From Balanoglossus misakiensis (lineage: Eukaryota > Hemichordata), in assembly GCA_040954595.2 (NCBI GenBank), contig CM082581.2:1984001-2048000 (forward strand): 64,000 bases of DNA, given 5' to 3'. Both the position numbers and the translations under genes were made by a program. Of this stretch, positions 32,638 to 45,762 are shown piece by piece (position 1 is the stretch's first letter; each line of letters opens with the position of its first letter). The notes below the pieces were generated by a model. The model ran no database searches. It had not been told where the DNA came from and saw nothing but the letters and a program-made list of their open reading frames with translations.

Positions 32638-33959
32638 CAGAGACGTATGCTCTAGTGCATACACATACCAAACGGCCCTTATCAGGGCCACCACATCCTT
32701 CAAAAAGAGAACTACCGTAATCACCAAAACACTTCGTAATAAAAAAATTAAAAAGAAATGCACAAATCATTACACAGGCACACATACTCACATATAAAAG
32801 TGAATAAAGAAGTACACTACACACCCGAGGATATGACTTTGGTGTTATTTTAATGTACCATTCATTTTTGTCAAAAACAATCACCACTAAAAGAAAACTG
32901 CCAAAAATAAAGATGTATCGCATTATAATATGTACAATAATGTCGTCTCTTAAAAAACCTTAAACGGACTCTTGACTTCAGTGATGCCCGGATTTGATGA
33001 AATATCGAAACGTACGGAAACGCAGAAAGTCAGTCAAAGAATTGTTTTGCTATCAATCACGTGATCTGGCCATGTGACCCACGGCGTTGTCATTTCCAAG
33101 TGACGGGCAAGCAATATTTCGCCATTCAGTAAAAGATTTTTCCAAGTATGTTTTTATTTTAAAAACCGCCAGACACGTACCATGTATCAGGTATAATGCC
33201 TCCACGCTATTGAAGTTGCCCGTCATCTGGATATTTGAATGCTAACGTAACTGTGCCTGAGCGTGCGTGCTGCTGTACACGGGCGCGACAGCTTCACGAG
33301 TGCATATAGCCGCGCCTATAGGCCCATGTCGCAATAGCAATAGATAGGACTTTCTACCTGCAAATCATGACGCACCAAGTATCAAGACATGCTGCCAATC
33401 ATTTATAGTTTTGGTAATTCGACTTGTATTCCTTTCATGTGGAATTTTCGACAAGCATCTGAGCTCCCTTCAAAAATTACCGACGCCACGATCGCGATTG
33501 TCAGCAATTAAAACAATGCGGACATTTTCGCATCGTTCATTTCCGGGGATCAGTCTAGCTTGAACTGGGTTTGTATCGATGTCGATCTATAAACTTGATG
33601 ATCGCGAATTCAGACATTTCAACGCCTATTTTGAGTAGCGATCCGCTCTCAAGTTGATAGGAAAATTATAGACAGGCCTGTGCCGAGCCGCCCCAGCCGT
33701 GCGCAAGTGGATTGACCGACGCGTGGTACGGTAGCCGGTCATGCATGCAGGATGACTGTTTTGCATGCTGCCGGCTGCGCCTCCAATCACAATTGCTTGA
33801 GGTCAAAGTCTTCATCAAGACGGTCCTGCCTCGCAGGACAAATGCAAGTAAGAATCAATACACGCTGATTTCAGATCATAGTGAGGTGAATACAGCTTCT
33901 TTGTGCGAGATTGCGTTGTAGGGCTTACTTTACAGAGCATTGTCCGAAGTTTCGCGATC
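32638..33959. other. Non-coding stretch, nothing identified
   Basis: Several CACGTG/CATGTG motifs near 33,056-33,080. A minus-strand 143-codon frame across 32,492-32,923 overlaps the exon region and lacks any motif. Confidence 0.35.
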
Positions 33960-34240
33960 GCATTCCAGAGCTTGCACCTGTGCGCGCTTGGGAGAATTGA
34001 GCGTCGAAGTGGTTAGAGCGATCGGCCTCTTGCTTTCCAGTTGACCGTAAACAGTCTCTACTGTACTCGTGTGCAGCTAGACCATGGCACGGCCGTTATC
34101 GTTATCTGTAATACCTAGCACCCTTTATAGGATTAGCTAAGGTGGTAAACTGTTGTGATTGGAGTGTGCTTTTAACGTACTGTAGGTTAAACATCGCAAC
34201 TAGCCTAATGTTTGACTAGGAGGAGCACCTACTAATGCGA
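33960..34240 (+). repeat. Possible tRNA-derived repeat (box A only)
   Basis: AGTGGTTAGAGCGATCGGC at about 34,008 resembles the box A region of a tRNA gene. There is no clear box B or clover-leaf, so this is at best a SINE fragment. Confidence 0.25.
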
Positions 34241-36840
34241 AAACCAGGGATTGAAAATTGCCCCTTTAAACATCGACAGACAAATGACACATTTTTCCCC
34301 CTTTATTTTGTAGAACAGAAGTAAAATGTTCTTGGAGAAGCAAATTTAAATTGTTTTGTGTTCTTTTCACAATTTTAGAAAAATGAAATATGACGACAAG
34401 TTGACTGTAGAAACGGAAGGTTTGGGGTACTTTAGGCACATCACAGATAAATAAACACGAAACGCATTAATTTTTCAGCTGGAAAACTAAAGCCCTAGGC
34501 CTGCCCATCAGTTTCCTCCCATAGACAACCTTCACAATGGGACACCATCCCTGTTTCGTTCAGGAATCTCCCTGGGTTACCTCCAGGGGACGTATAGAAT
34601 GCATTAGTGACAATTAAAACGCCATCGACTTTTTCCTGTATTATTTTGTAATATTTTCACGGAATCTGAGATTGAAAATTAAGTATTCCAACCATCAGCA
34701 ATAATTTACTTTCAAAAAATCTAACCGTTGAGAGCTATTTATAGAATAGAGTAATTTTGACATTAAGGCCGAACCCTGTTGTTGAGTATTAAGATTTAAT
34801 TTTAATTTTTCGATTAGTGATCTATTTCTTATGCATGAATGAAAAAAAATAATTGACAGATCTCAGTCTTACAGATGTTTATTTTATCACCATGGTAACA
34901 ACTTCTTATCGGTATATAGAGGGTTGTTTGTCTCGTATCGCGCTACTGATATTGAAAAGTAACCTTCCTAATTTCAACAAGCTGTAAATTTTATAGACGT
35001 GTAACTCGTGCTCATTTTCTTCTTCTTCTTCTTCTTTTTAATTTCTGTGCCGACGGCTTCAGTGCCCAACGTTCGATTCTGGCAGGTGGTTTCGAAATTG
35101 GATTGTTGTATATGTGGACCAACGGCTTGTGGTCTGTCACAATGGTGAATTTCTGACCATATACATACAAGTGGAATCGTCGCATGCCCATACAACGGCA
35201 AGGCCGGGATCCAGCCGGGATCGAGCATTAAACATGAAGCAGACGACAAAAAGTGACAAGACGGGCATCGCGCGTGGCAAAGTGAAAAATATTTCCACAG
35301 AGCAATTTCAAAATAAAACGTCCGTTAATTCAACAGTATTGTTGTTTTATTTATTTGGTTTAAACACGCGCGACTGTGGTTTTTGCTGCCATATGCTAGT
35401 TCAGCAGGGGCCCGTTTTAGCTCTGCCAGCAGTGCATTATGAGTATTTTAGCATCGCTGGATTGAGCTCTCGTCCAATCAGAATTGCGGACGGTAGCATG
35501 ATATAATATAATACTGTATATATACCATTTATATATTTGCGACAAAATTATGGTCATATATTGCCAAAGAAAACAATGGATTTCAAATAGAATTGTTTTA
35601 TCAAATTCTGGATATATTTATTATTTAGCAGCATTCAAAAATGGCTAACGATGCAGTTTTTAATTTATTAAATTCATCCATAAATTCATCCATATCAAAC
35701 ACAGAAATGCTGTCTACCTAGGATAGGATGACTAGAACAATCATCTATACAAAGTCAGTCCCCCCAGATCAATGAGAATAAAAAGTGCCTTGCTCAAGGG
35801 CACAAAATCATTGAAGTTTATGCCATTTCCACTCAAGTTGGACTGGAAGTCAAATATGAAGACATTTGTTGGAATTTCTCTTATCTCATATACTTATCTG
35901 CATTCTGATTGTGAGCTGATATGTTATGAGGGATTTTATTCTGAAATTGTTCTTTTTGGTGCTATGGTCTATTTATTTCCTAAGTGTCACATTCCACTGG
36001 AATGAATTGTCTCTCCCATCAGAAAACAGCATCTAGACCCCCCCTGGGGATACCAAATGATGACTCCCTGAGTACTTAACTCACTCCAAAATAAAATCAA
36101 CCCAGTGCCAATTCTTCAAACATTTCAAGTAAAATTTGCCTGATAGAAGTTTCTCTTGATGAAAATCACTTGTGACTCTGAAGTGTTGCACAGAAAAGAA
36201 CTTGTTTCTTTTTTTCTTTCTTCAAAGGGTGGAAAGTGTACCAGTCACAAATCAACGTCGTAACCAGGGTAACTACCAATTTCATGTCAAAGTTCATACA
36301 TGCTATCCTCTGCTCGCATTAATAGCGATGTTTTGGGCGATTTCTGAGGGAGACTACACTTTCTAAATGCTCAATCATGAAGGTAGCTGTGTTGTGATTG
36401 GTTATCTACACATTTGTCTCAGTCAGCAACCAATCAAAGCACAGCTTACTTTCCAGTAGTTGAGTGAAAAAAACATTCATTAAGTTGGTTATTTTCACAA
36501 AGATCAGTCCTCCAAACTCTTCCATGTTTTTGTATTAAAGTGTATATGAAGTCGATTTGAAAAAAAAAAGATTTTCATCACGTTGGTTTCATAAAAAAAT
36601 AAACAATGTTCACCATGGAGTTATAGCGGCCATTTTGAATTTCAAATTTGAGACAATTTTTGTCATTCAAATTTTTACGGTGAATAATTAATCTGTATTC
36701 TTTGTTTTAAGCAAGAATAATCTAAAGTTGTATTGAGGAGAATATGACTGATTTTGAAGGTGCACATTAAAACCAAACATGAGAAGCAGTAGGAATAGTT
36801 CATGTCTTGTATTGCAATAATTTGGCAGCCCGTGTTCAAC
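34241..36840. other. Non-coding stretch with short CTT microsatellite
   Basis: A (CTT)n run lies near 35,019-35,037. A 130-codon frame at 35,114-35,506 shows no domain. Otherwise AT-rich with no features recognised. Confidence 0.35.
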
Positions 36841-36842
36841 TC

Positions 36843-36868
36843 GGGGGGTGGGGGGTGGGGGGGGGGGG
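36843..36868 (+). repeat. G-run, potential G-quadruplex
   Basis: G6-T-G6-T-G12 on the plus strand: at least four G-tracts with one-base loops. Confidence 0.6.
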
Positions 36869-37110
36869 AATGCTAACAATGGACACACATATACACAAAA
36901 GATTGCAAAAGTAAAAGATTTATTTTGAACACATCAAGGATTTTAAAAACCTATAAAGAATCTTTCTGGCTGTGAAGAAGCAGTAAATAATTCATTTCTC
37001 AAGTCCTCATGAAAAAGAACTGTAAAACTGCAGTTATGGAAACTGCATTGCAAGGATTGGTAACAGATAATATTCATATCCAAGATGAGGTCATACATGG
37101 AATAACATTT

Positions 37111-37295
37111 AAAGGGACAAAATCTCTCTCTTGCTGCCATTTTTCTGTTAATTATGTTTGATACAAGACTGTGGATATATAGTGAATCAACGTTCGACCA
37201 CCCACAACTTCCATCCCACTTGTAGACACGAGAGTAAAACACTCGTCAAAATGAATAATCGGTCTCTACCGTTTATTCATTTTGGCGAGATTTTT
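37111..37295. repeat. Foldback element (GGGACAAAGTCTCTC family), copy 3, half only
   Basis: Begins AAAGGGACAAAATCTCTCTC and runs through the family centre (AATCGGTCTCTACC). It stops at GCGAGATTTTT where the satellite-carrier nest begins. After the nest (48,243) the sequence ACTCTTATAT resembles the next family bases ACTCTCATAT for ten positions only. Confidence 0.6.
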
Positions 37296-37358
37296 GGGGG
37301 CACAAGCGCCCTCAGGCGGCTTGTGCCCCCATTGTTATTGTTGGAATTTTTCTTTATT

Positions 37359-37410
37359 ACGGGCCCAAGCCAAGCCAGGCTTGGGCCCGTATTGGTTTCG
37401 TTGGGGTTTT

Positions 37411-37442
<32 letters not shown>

Positions 37443-39096
37443 TATTCTTGGTTCATTTCTTTCGCGCGCTAGATCTCAGACACCGCTGCAGGTACAGTTC
37501 TCAAACTTGCTACAGTGGTCAAGGTCAATGAGTAGATGTGCAGTGACTTGTGAATACTTAATTAGTCACGTGACATGGCGGCCATATTGGATTTTCTGAA
37601 AAAATGCAAATCTCAGATCTCAGAAACTACAAGTCAGATCGACTTCAGATTTGGTGTGCTGGTAGTATACCCTCTGCCCATCATTTTTGTAATTGGATAT
37701 TTTGCTGTCAATGTTGTAGTTTTTTTGCTACAGTTGTTTTTCTGAAATCTGGTCAAAATTTCAAAAATCTTCTTCTCCAGAACCGGCGATAACCGAGTCA
37801 CGCCGTTTGGGGTATGTGGTCACCTAACTGATGTCTATCAAGTTTGCGAAGATCATTGTGATTGGTCGAAGATTATGGCGGCCATATTGGATTTTCGAAA
37901 AACCATAGTAAAACTTCAAAAATCTTCTTCTCCAGAACGGGCGATGACTGAGTCACAAGATTTGGTGTGTGTGGTCATTAAACAGATGTCTATCAAGTTT
38001 GCGAAGGGGAATGTGATTGGTCGAAGATTATGGCGGCCATATTGGATTTTGTGAAAAACGATTAAAAAGTAAAAATTCCTTTTCTAGCCTAAACATTGAT
38101 AGCACAGAAATTCTTTTTATGGATATGAATCATCATATGACAAGAATAAGCTATAAATATTTTGGTAATTTTGGCAATGACCTTTGACCTACTTTTGACG
38201 AATCATTTTTCTGCATATCTAATTCCTGGCTAACCAATGGGGCTATAAGTTTGGTTTTTGATGTATGTGGATTTGTATGTGATCAAAAAATTTTGCTACT
38301 TTTCATGACCCCTTTGACCTCTGGTGACCTCATTAAATATGCGCATACCTAATTAATGATGAACCAATAGACCTAGAGGTTTTGTTTTTGTTATACATGG
38401 ACCAGTATGGGGTCAAAATATTTTGCCCAAATGTTGGGTGACCTCGGGTGACCTTTGACCTACTTTTGCATATCTTGACATCCACACCAGATACAGCCTT
38501 GGCGTTTGGAGGTATGGGGCCATAATGAAAAGCCAAAGTTTTGAGTCACCTGTGACACCTGCTTTACTCATTATTTATGTGCATACCTAATTCCGGGCTA
38601 ACCAAAAGGGCTAGATGTCTGGTTTTTGTTTGACATGGACCACTATGGGTCAAAATTTTCTGCCCAAATTTTGGATGACCTCAGATGACCTTTGACCTAC
38701 TTTTGCATATATCGGCATCCAAAGCAGGTACAGCCTTGGCATTTGGAGGTATGGGGCCATAATGAAAAGCCAAAGTTTTGGGTCACCTGTGACACCTGCT
38801 TTACGCATTATTTATGTGCATACCTAATTCCGGGCTAACCAAAAGTGCTAGAGGTCTGGTTTTTGTTGGACATGGACCACTGTTGGTCAAAATTTTCTGC
38901 CCAAATTGTGGGTGACCTCTGGGTGACCTTTGACCTACTTAACACTATATCAACAACAAACATAGATATAACCTTGATATTTCATGGGGATAAAACACAG
39001 CATTATGTTTCAACTCATTAATTATGTGCATATCTAATAATCAGATCAGATAATAGAGCTTGGGCCCGGACAATGCTGCTTGCAGCTTTAATTATT
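37359..39096 (+). mobile_element. Satellite carrier A1
   Basis: Head hairpin at 37,359-37,390 (13-bp arms, 6-nt loop), then a (TTTC)n run at 37,412-37,444. Three GGCGGCCATATTGGATTTT-type blocks follow, then 238-bp-type units (DR1 motifs at 38,168, 38,449, 38,686, 38,924). Tail at 39,060-39,094. Confidence 0.8.
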
Positions 39097-39145
39097 AGGG
39101 CACAAGCCCCACAGGCTTGTGCCCTATTGGTATTGTTGGCTTTTT

Positions 39146-40833
39146 AGGGCCCAAGCCCAGCAGGCTTGGGCCCTATTGGTATTACTGGGGTTTTTCTTCT
39201 ACTTCTTCTTCTTCTGTCGTTTCTTTAGAGAGGTAGATCTGGAAAACTGCTAAACCTACCAATTTCAAACTTGGCACAATGGTGCAGGCCAATGAGAGCT
39301 AGTGCAGTACCCTTGTGAATGTTTAATTAGTCACGTGACCTGATGACCATATATGGGCAAAATTTTCAAATCGACCTTATTTGCATATGAATGGAGATAT
39401 CAAAATTCTTTTAGCAACTTTTGCGGACCATGTGGTCAGTGTCCTACATGCCAAATGTCAAGGACATTGGCCATGCCAATTTTGATAAGAAGATTTTTAA
39501 GTATTATTTTTCATATTTTTTGACCAAGCCATGGGTCTATACTTTCCATAGTAAAGCTAAGACCACATATTATTTTGGATAAATATGCATACATATCTCA
39601 AAATCTGTTAGGCCAATCATCTCCAACTTTGGTGTGCAGCTAGCCTAGTATTTGTCAATAATTTTAAGCGAAAAAAAATAGTATGAAAAATCGACCGATT
39701 TTTTTATATTAATTTTCTTATGAAATTTATACCTTTAATTATACCTCTATGGTTAAGCTATGTCCATGTCTTATTGTGGAATTCTGGTCTGTGCAATAGT
39801 CCTGTACAGTGACTGTCTTGTGGTCAGTGAGCACAATGGCACCAAAATAGAAGGCACAATTTTAGGCTCACCTGTAACACCTGCTTAACTCATTAATTAT
39901 GTGCATACCTAATTCTGGGCTAACTAAGAGGGCTAGCGGTTTCGTTCTTGTGGGACATGGACCAGTACAGGGTCAAAATTTCTTGCCAAAATTTTGGGTG
40001 ACCTCAGGTGACCTTTGACCTACTTTCCTATATCTCGGCATCAAGAGCTGATACAGACTTGGCGTTTGGAGGGTTGTGACTAAAATTGAAAAGCCAAAAT
40101 GGGGATCACCTGTGACACCTGCATATCTCATTAATTATGTGCATACCTAATTCCAGGCTAACCAGTAGAGCTATAGGTTTGGTTTTTGTTGAACATGGAC
40201 CAGTATAGGGTCAAAATTTCTTGCCCAAATTTCGCATGACCTCAGGTGACCTTTGACCTACTTTACCGTATCTTGGCATCCAGAGCAGGTACAGACTTGG
40301 CGTTTGGAGGGTTGGGATTAAAATTGAAAAGCCGAATTGGCGCTCACCTGTGTCACCTGCATATCTCATTAATTATGTGCATACCTAATTCCAGGCTAAC
40401 CAGTAGAGCTATAGGTTTGGTTTTTGTTGAACATGGACCAGTATAGGGTCAAAATTTCTTGCCCAAATTTTGCATGACCTCAGGTGACCTTTGACCTACT
40501 TTACCGTATCTTGGCATCCAGAGCAGGTACAGGCTTGGCGTTTGGAGGGTTGGGACTAAAGTTGGAAAGCCAAATTGGGGGTCAGTTGTGACACCTGCCT
40601 ACCTCATTAATTATGTGCATACCTAATTCCAGGCTAACCAATAGGGCTATAGGTTTGGTTTTTGTTGAACATGGACCAGTATAGGGTCAAAATTTCTTGC
40701 CCAAATTTTGCATGAACTCAGTTGACCTTTGACCTACTTTACCATATCTTGACATCCAGAGTAGATATGCTTATTGCTATGTTGCTATGTGCTATGTTGG
40801 CTTGGGCCCGCTATTGCTGCTTGCAGCTATATT
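39146..40833 (+). mobile_element. Satellite carrier B1
   Basis: Head hairpin at 39,146-39,174 and a (CTT)n run. It was inserted 49 bp into element E: the flanks TTGGCTTTTT and CTTCTACTTCTT rejoin to the normal post-head sequence seen in other copies. The body has four 238-bp units and the tail is at 40,799-40,833. Confidence 0.75.
39870..40760. repeat. 238-bp satellite array in B1
   Basis: The landmark GACCTTTGACCTACTTT starts at 40,010, 40,248, 40,486 and 40,724, an exact 238-bp period. Units share ATTAATTATGTGCATACC, a GGACCAGTATAGGGTCAAAA block and a GGCGTTTGGAGGGTTG block. Confidence 0.9.
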
Positions 40834-41504
40834 TTCTTCTACTTCTTCTTGGGCACTTTTTTCGGCCAGGTAGATCTGAAAAACTGCTGAACCCACAAAT
40901 CTCAAATTTGGCACAATGGTGCAGGCCAATGAGAGCTGGTGCAGTACCCTCGTGAATGTTCAATAAGTCATGTGACCTGATGACCATATATGGGCAAAAT
41001 TTTCAAATCGGCCTTATTTGCATATGCACGGAGATATCAAAATTCTTTTAGCAACTTTTGTGTACCATGTGGTCAGGGTTCTACATGCCAAATGTCAAGG
41101 CCATAGGCCTTGTCAATTTTGAGAAGAAGATTTTTAAGTATTATTTTTCATATTTTTCGGCCAAGCCATCGGCCTATACTATACATAGTTAAGCTTTGAC
41201 CACATTTTATTTTGGATGAATATGCAGTCATATCTCAAAATATGTTGGGCCGATCAACTCCAAGTTTTGTGTGCAGGTAGCTTAGCATTTGCCAATAATT
41301 TTAAGCGAAAAAAATTAATATGAAAAATCGACCGATTTTTTTATATTAATTTTTTTATGAAATTTATACCTTTACTTATACCTCTATGGTTAAGCTATGT
41401 CCACGTCTTATTGTAGAATTCTGGTCTGTGCAATGTTCCTGTACACTGACTGTCTATTGGCCCGTGCGCAGAATGGGACCAAAATAAAAGGCAAAATTTT
41501 GGGC

Positions 41505-42395
41505 TCACCTGTAACACCTGCTTAAATCATTAATTATGCACATACCTCATTCCGGGCTAACTAATAGGGCTAGAGGTATTGTTCTTGTGTGACAAGGACT
41601 AGTATGGGGTCAAAAATGTTTACCAAATTTTCGGTGACCTCAGGTGACCTTTGACCTACTTTCATATATCTCGGCATCCAGATCAGGTACAGACTTGGCG
41701 TTTGGAGGGTTGTGACTAAAATTGAAAAGCCAAAATGGGGATCACCTGTGACACCTGCATATCTCATTAATTATGTGCATACCTAATTCCAGGCTAACCA
41801 GTAGAGCTATAGGTTTGGTTTTTGTTGAACATGGACCAGTATAGGGTCAAAATTTCTTGCCCAAATTTTGCATGACCTCAGGTGACCTTTGACCTACTTT
41901 ACCATATCTTGGCATCCAGAGCAGGTACAGACTTGGCGTTTGGAGGGTTGGGATTAAAATTGAAAAGCCGAATTGGCGCTCACCTGTGTCACCTGCATAT
42001 CTCATTAATTATGTGCATACCTAATTCCAGGCTAACCAATAGAGCTATAGGTTTGGTTTTTATTGAACATGGACCAGTATAGGGTCAAAATTTCTTGCCC
42101 AAATTTTGCATGACCTCAGGTGACCTTTGACCTACTTTACCAGATCTCGGCATCCATAGCAGGTACAGGCTTGGCGTTTGGAGGGTTGGGACTAAAATTG
42201 GAAAGCCAAATTGGGGGTCAGTTGTGACACCTGCCTACCTCATTAATTATGTGCATACCTAATTCCAGGCTAACCAATAGGGCTATAGGTTTGGTTTTTG
42301 TTGAACATGGACCAGTATAGGGTCAAAATTTCTTGCCCAAATTTTGCATGAACTCAGTTGACCTTTGACCTACTTTACCATATCTTGACATCCAG
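41505..42395. repeat. 238-bp satellite array in E
   Basis: Landmarks at 41,646, 41,884, 42,122 and 42,360, again exactly 238 bp apart and in the same unit order as in B1. Confidence 0.9.
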
Positions 42396-42470
42396 AGTAG
42401 ATATGCTTATTGCTATGTTGCTATGTGCTATGTTGGCTTGGGCCCGCTATTGCTGCTTGCAGCTATATTT

Positions 42471-43699
42471 ACGGGCCCAAGCCAAGCCAGGCTTGGGCCC
42501 GTATTGGTTTCGTTGGAGTTTTTCTTTCTTTATTCTTATGTCAATCTTTGCTCTCCTAGATCTCTGAAACGGCTACAGGTACACTTCTCAAACTTGCTAC
42601 AGTGGTCAAGGTCAATGAGTAGATGTGCAGTGGCTTGTGAATATTTAATTAGTCACATGACCTGGCGGCCATATTGGATTTTCTGAAAATCTTTAAATGG
42701 CTTCTTCTCAAAAACCACAGGGCCAATCAAGTTCAAATTTGGTGTATGGTACACATGTCATCTGCCCTTCAAAGTTTGACAATAAAATCCTGAGCGGTCA
42801 CGTGACTTTGGCCGCCATATTGGATTTTCGAAAAAGTACAGTAAAATCTTCAAAAATCTTCTTCTCCAGAACCGGCAATAACCGAGTCATGGGATTTAGG
42901 GTATGACATCACCTAACTGATGTCTATCAAGTTTGCGAAGAGCGTTGTGATTGGTCGAAGATTATGGCGGCCATATTGGATTTTGTAAAAACCAGCGAAA
43001 ATTAAGAAATCATTTTTCTAGTCTAAAAATAGATAGCATACAAATTCTTTTTATGGATATGAGTCGTGATATGACTAGAATATGTTGCAAATATTTTGGA
43101 AATTGTCACATGACCTTTGACCTACATTTTTAAGAACCTGCATATATGCATATATAGCTCATACTACGTGTTCTAAATGTACCAGAGTTCTGATTTTTGT
43201 GCACATTGGTATCATCCCTGCCAGGACCTACCCCAACTATTTTGGTAATTCTGGCAATGACCTTTGACCTACTTTTGACACATCATTTTTTTCTGCATAT
43301 CTAATTACAGGCTAACCTATAGGGCTATGATTTTGGTTTTTGATGTATGTGGATTTGTATGTGATCAAAAAATTTCGCTACTTTTCATGACCCCTTTGAC
43401 CTCTGCTGACCTCATTAAATATTAGCATACCTAATTACAGATGAACCAATAGACCTAGAGGTTTGGTTTCTGTTGGACATGGACCAGTATTGGGTCAAAA
43501 ATTTTTGCCCAAATTTTGGATGACCTCGGGTGACCTTTGACCTACTTAACACTATATCAGCACCAAACATAGATATAACCTTGATATTTCATGGGATAAA
43601 ACACAGCATTATGTTTCTACTCATTAATTATGTGCATATCTAATAATCTGATCAGATAATAGAGCTTGGGCCCGGACAATGCTGCTTGCAGCTTTAATT
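42471..43699 (+). mobile_element. Satellite carrier A2 (short)
   Basis: Head hairpin 42,471-42,502 directly abuts the tail of E; its own tail at 43,668-43,699 directly abuts the head of B3. It has fewer 238-bp-type units than A1, so unit number varies between copies. Confidence 0.8.
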
Positions 43700-44274
43700 A
43701 GGGCCCAAGCCCAGCAGGCTTGGGCCCTATTGTTTTTACTGGAGTTTTTCTTCTTCTTCTTCTTCTTCTTCTTGTGCCGTTTTTTTCGTCAAGTAGATCT
43801 TGAAATCGGCTGAACCTACAAATCTAAAACTTGGCACAATGGTGCAGGCCTATGAGAGCTTGAGCTGTACCCTTGTGAATGTTTAATTAGTCATGTGACC
43901 TGATGACCATATATGGGCAAAATTTTCAAATCGGCCTTATTTGCATATGCATGAAGATATCAAAATTCTTTTAGCAACTTTTGTGGACCATGTGGTCAGG
44001 GTTCTACATGCCAAATGTCAAGGCCATTGGCCATGCCAATTTTGAGAAGAAGATTTTTAAGTATTATTTTTCATATTTTTCACCCAAGCCATGGGCCTAT
44101 ACTTTCCATAGTAAAGCTATGACCACATACTATTTTGGATAAATATGCATACATATCTCAAAATCTGTCAGGCCAATCATCTCCAACTTTGGTGTGCAGC
44201 TAGCCTAGCATTTGTCAATAATTTTAAGCGGAAAAAAATAATATGAAAAATCGACTGATTTTTTTATATTAATT

Positions 44275-45762
44275 ACGGGCCCAAGCCAAGCCAGGCTTGG
44301 GCCCGTATTGGTTTCGCTGGGGTTTTTCTGTCTTTCTTTCTTTCTTTCTTTCTTTATTCTTGGTTCCATTCTTTATCGCTCTAGATCTCAAACACCGCTG
44401 CAGGTACAGTTCTCAAACTTGCTACAGTGGTCAAGGTCAATGAGTAGATGTGCAGTGACTTGTGAATACTTAATTAGTCACGTGACATGGCGGCCATCTT
44501 GGATTTTCTGAAAAAATGCAAATCTCAAATCTCAGAAACTACAAGTCAGATCGACTTCAAATTTGGCATGCTGGTAGACTACCTTCTGTCCATCATTTTT
44601 GTAATTGGAATTTATGCTGACAAAGTTGCCGTTTTTTTGCTACAATTTTTTTTCTGAAATCTGGCCTAAATTTAAAAAATCTTCTTCTCCAGAACCGGTG
44701 ATAACCGAGACACGGGGTTTGGGGTATGTGGTCACCTAACTGATGTCTATCAAGTTTGCGAAGATCATAGTGATTGGTCCAAGATTATGGCGGCCATATT
44801 GGATTTTCGAAAAACCCTAGTAAAATTTGAAAAATCTTCTACTCAAGAACCGGCGATAACCGAGTCACAAGATTTGGTGTGTGTGGTCATTAAACAGATG
44901 TCTATCAAGTTTGCGAAGATGAATGTGATTGGTCGAAGATTATGGCGGCCATATTGGATTTTGTGAAAAACGATTAAAAAGTAAAAATTCCCTTTCTAGC
45001 CTAATAATTGATAGCACAGAAATTCTTTTTATGGATATGAATCATCATATGACAAGAATAAGCTATAAATATTTTGGTAATTTTGGCAATGACCTTTGAC
45101 CTACTTTTGACGCATCATTTTTCTGCATATCTAATTCCAGGCTAACCAATAGGGCTATAAGTTTGGTTTTTGATGTATGTGGATTTGTATGTGATCAAAA
45201 AAGTTTGCTACTTCTCATGACCCCTTTGACCTCTGCTGACCTCATTAAATATGCACATACCTAATTAATGATGAACCAATAGACCTTGAGGTTTTGTTTT
45301 TGTTATACATGAACCAGTATGGGGTCAAAATATTTTGCCCAAATGTTGGGTGACCTTGGGTGACCTTTGACCTACTTTTGCATATCTCGACATCCACAGC
45401 AGATACAGCCATGGCGTTTGGAGGTATGGGGCCATAATGAAAAGCCAAAGTTTTGGGTCACCTGTGACACCTGCTTAACTCATTATTTATGTGCATACCT
45501 AATTCCAGGCTAACCAAAAGGGCTAGAGGTCTGGTTTTTGTTGGACATGGACCATTATGGGTCAAAATTTTCTGCCCAAATTGTGGGTGACCCCTGGGAG
45601 ACCTTTGACCTACTTTACACTATATCAACACCAAACATAGATATAACCTTGATATTTCATGGGATAAAACAGAGCATTATGTTTCTACTCATTAATTATG
45701 TGCATATCTACTATCAGATCAGATAATAGAGCTTGGGCCCGGACAATGCTGCTTGCAGCTTT
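44275..45762 (+). mobile_element. Satellite carrier A3, cleanly inserted in B3
   Basis: 1,488 bp flanked by AATT at 44,271-44,274 and 45,763-45,766. Removing it plus one AATT restores the run TATTAATTTTTTTAT seen uninterrupted in E at about 41,344-41,358. It has a head hairpin, a (TTTC)n run, 238-bp-type units and the standard tail. Confidence 0.88.

Noticed and set aside
32492-32923. 143-codon minus-strand frame
   Set aside because: Hydrophobic low-complexity translation opposite an exon of the plus-strand gene; no start context or domain.
33990-34075. A functional tRNA gene
   Set aside because: Only a box A-like stretch is present; there is no box B, clover-leaf or CCA-adjacent stem.
37359-37390. 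Head hairpins as transcription terminators
   Set aside because: Rho-independent terminators do not apply in this genome, and the hairpins occur only at ends of mobile elements.
40246-42567. Repeated 60-80-codon frames in the satellite units (e.g. starting MTFDLLYHILASRAG)
   Set aside because: They recur only because the 238-bp unit repeats; unit length is not a multiple of three, so frames close, and no domain is present.
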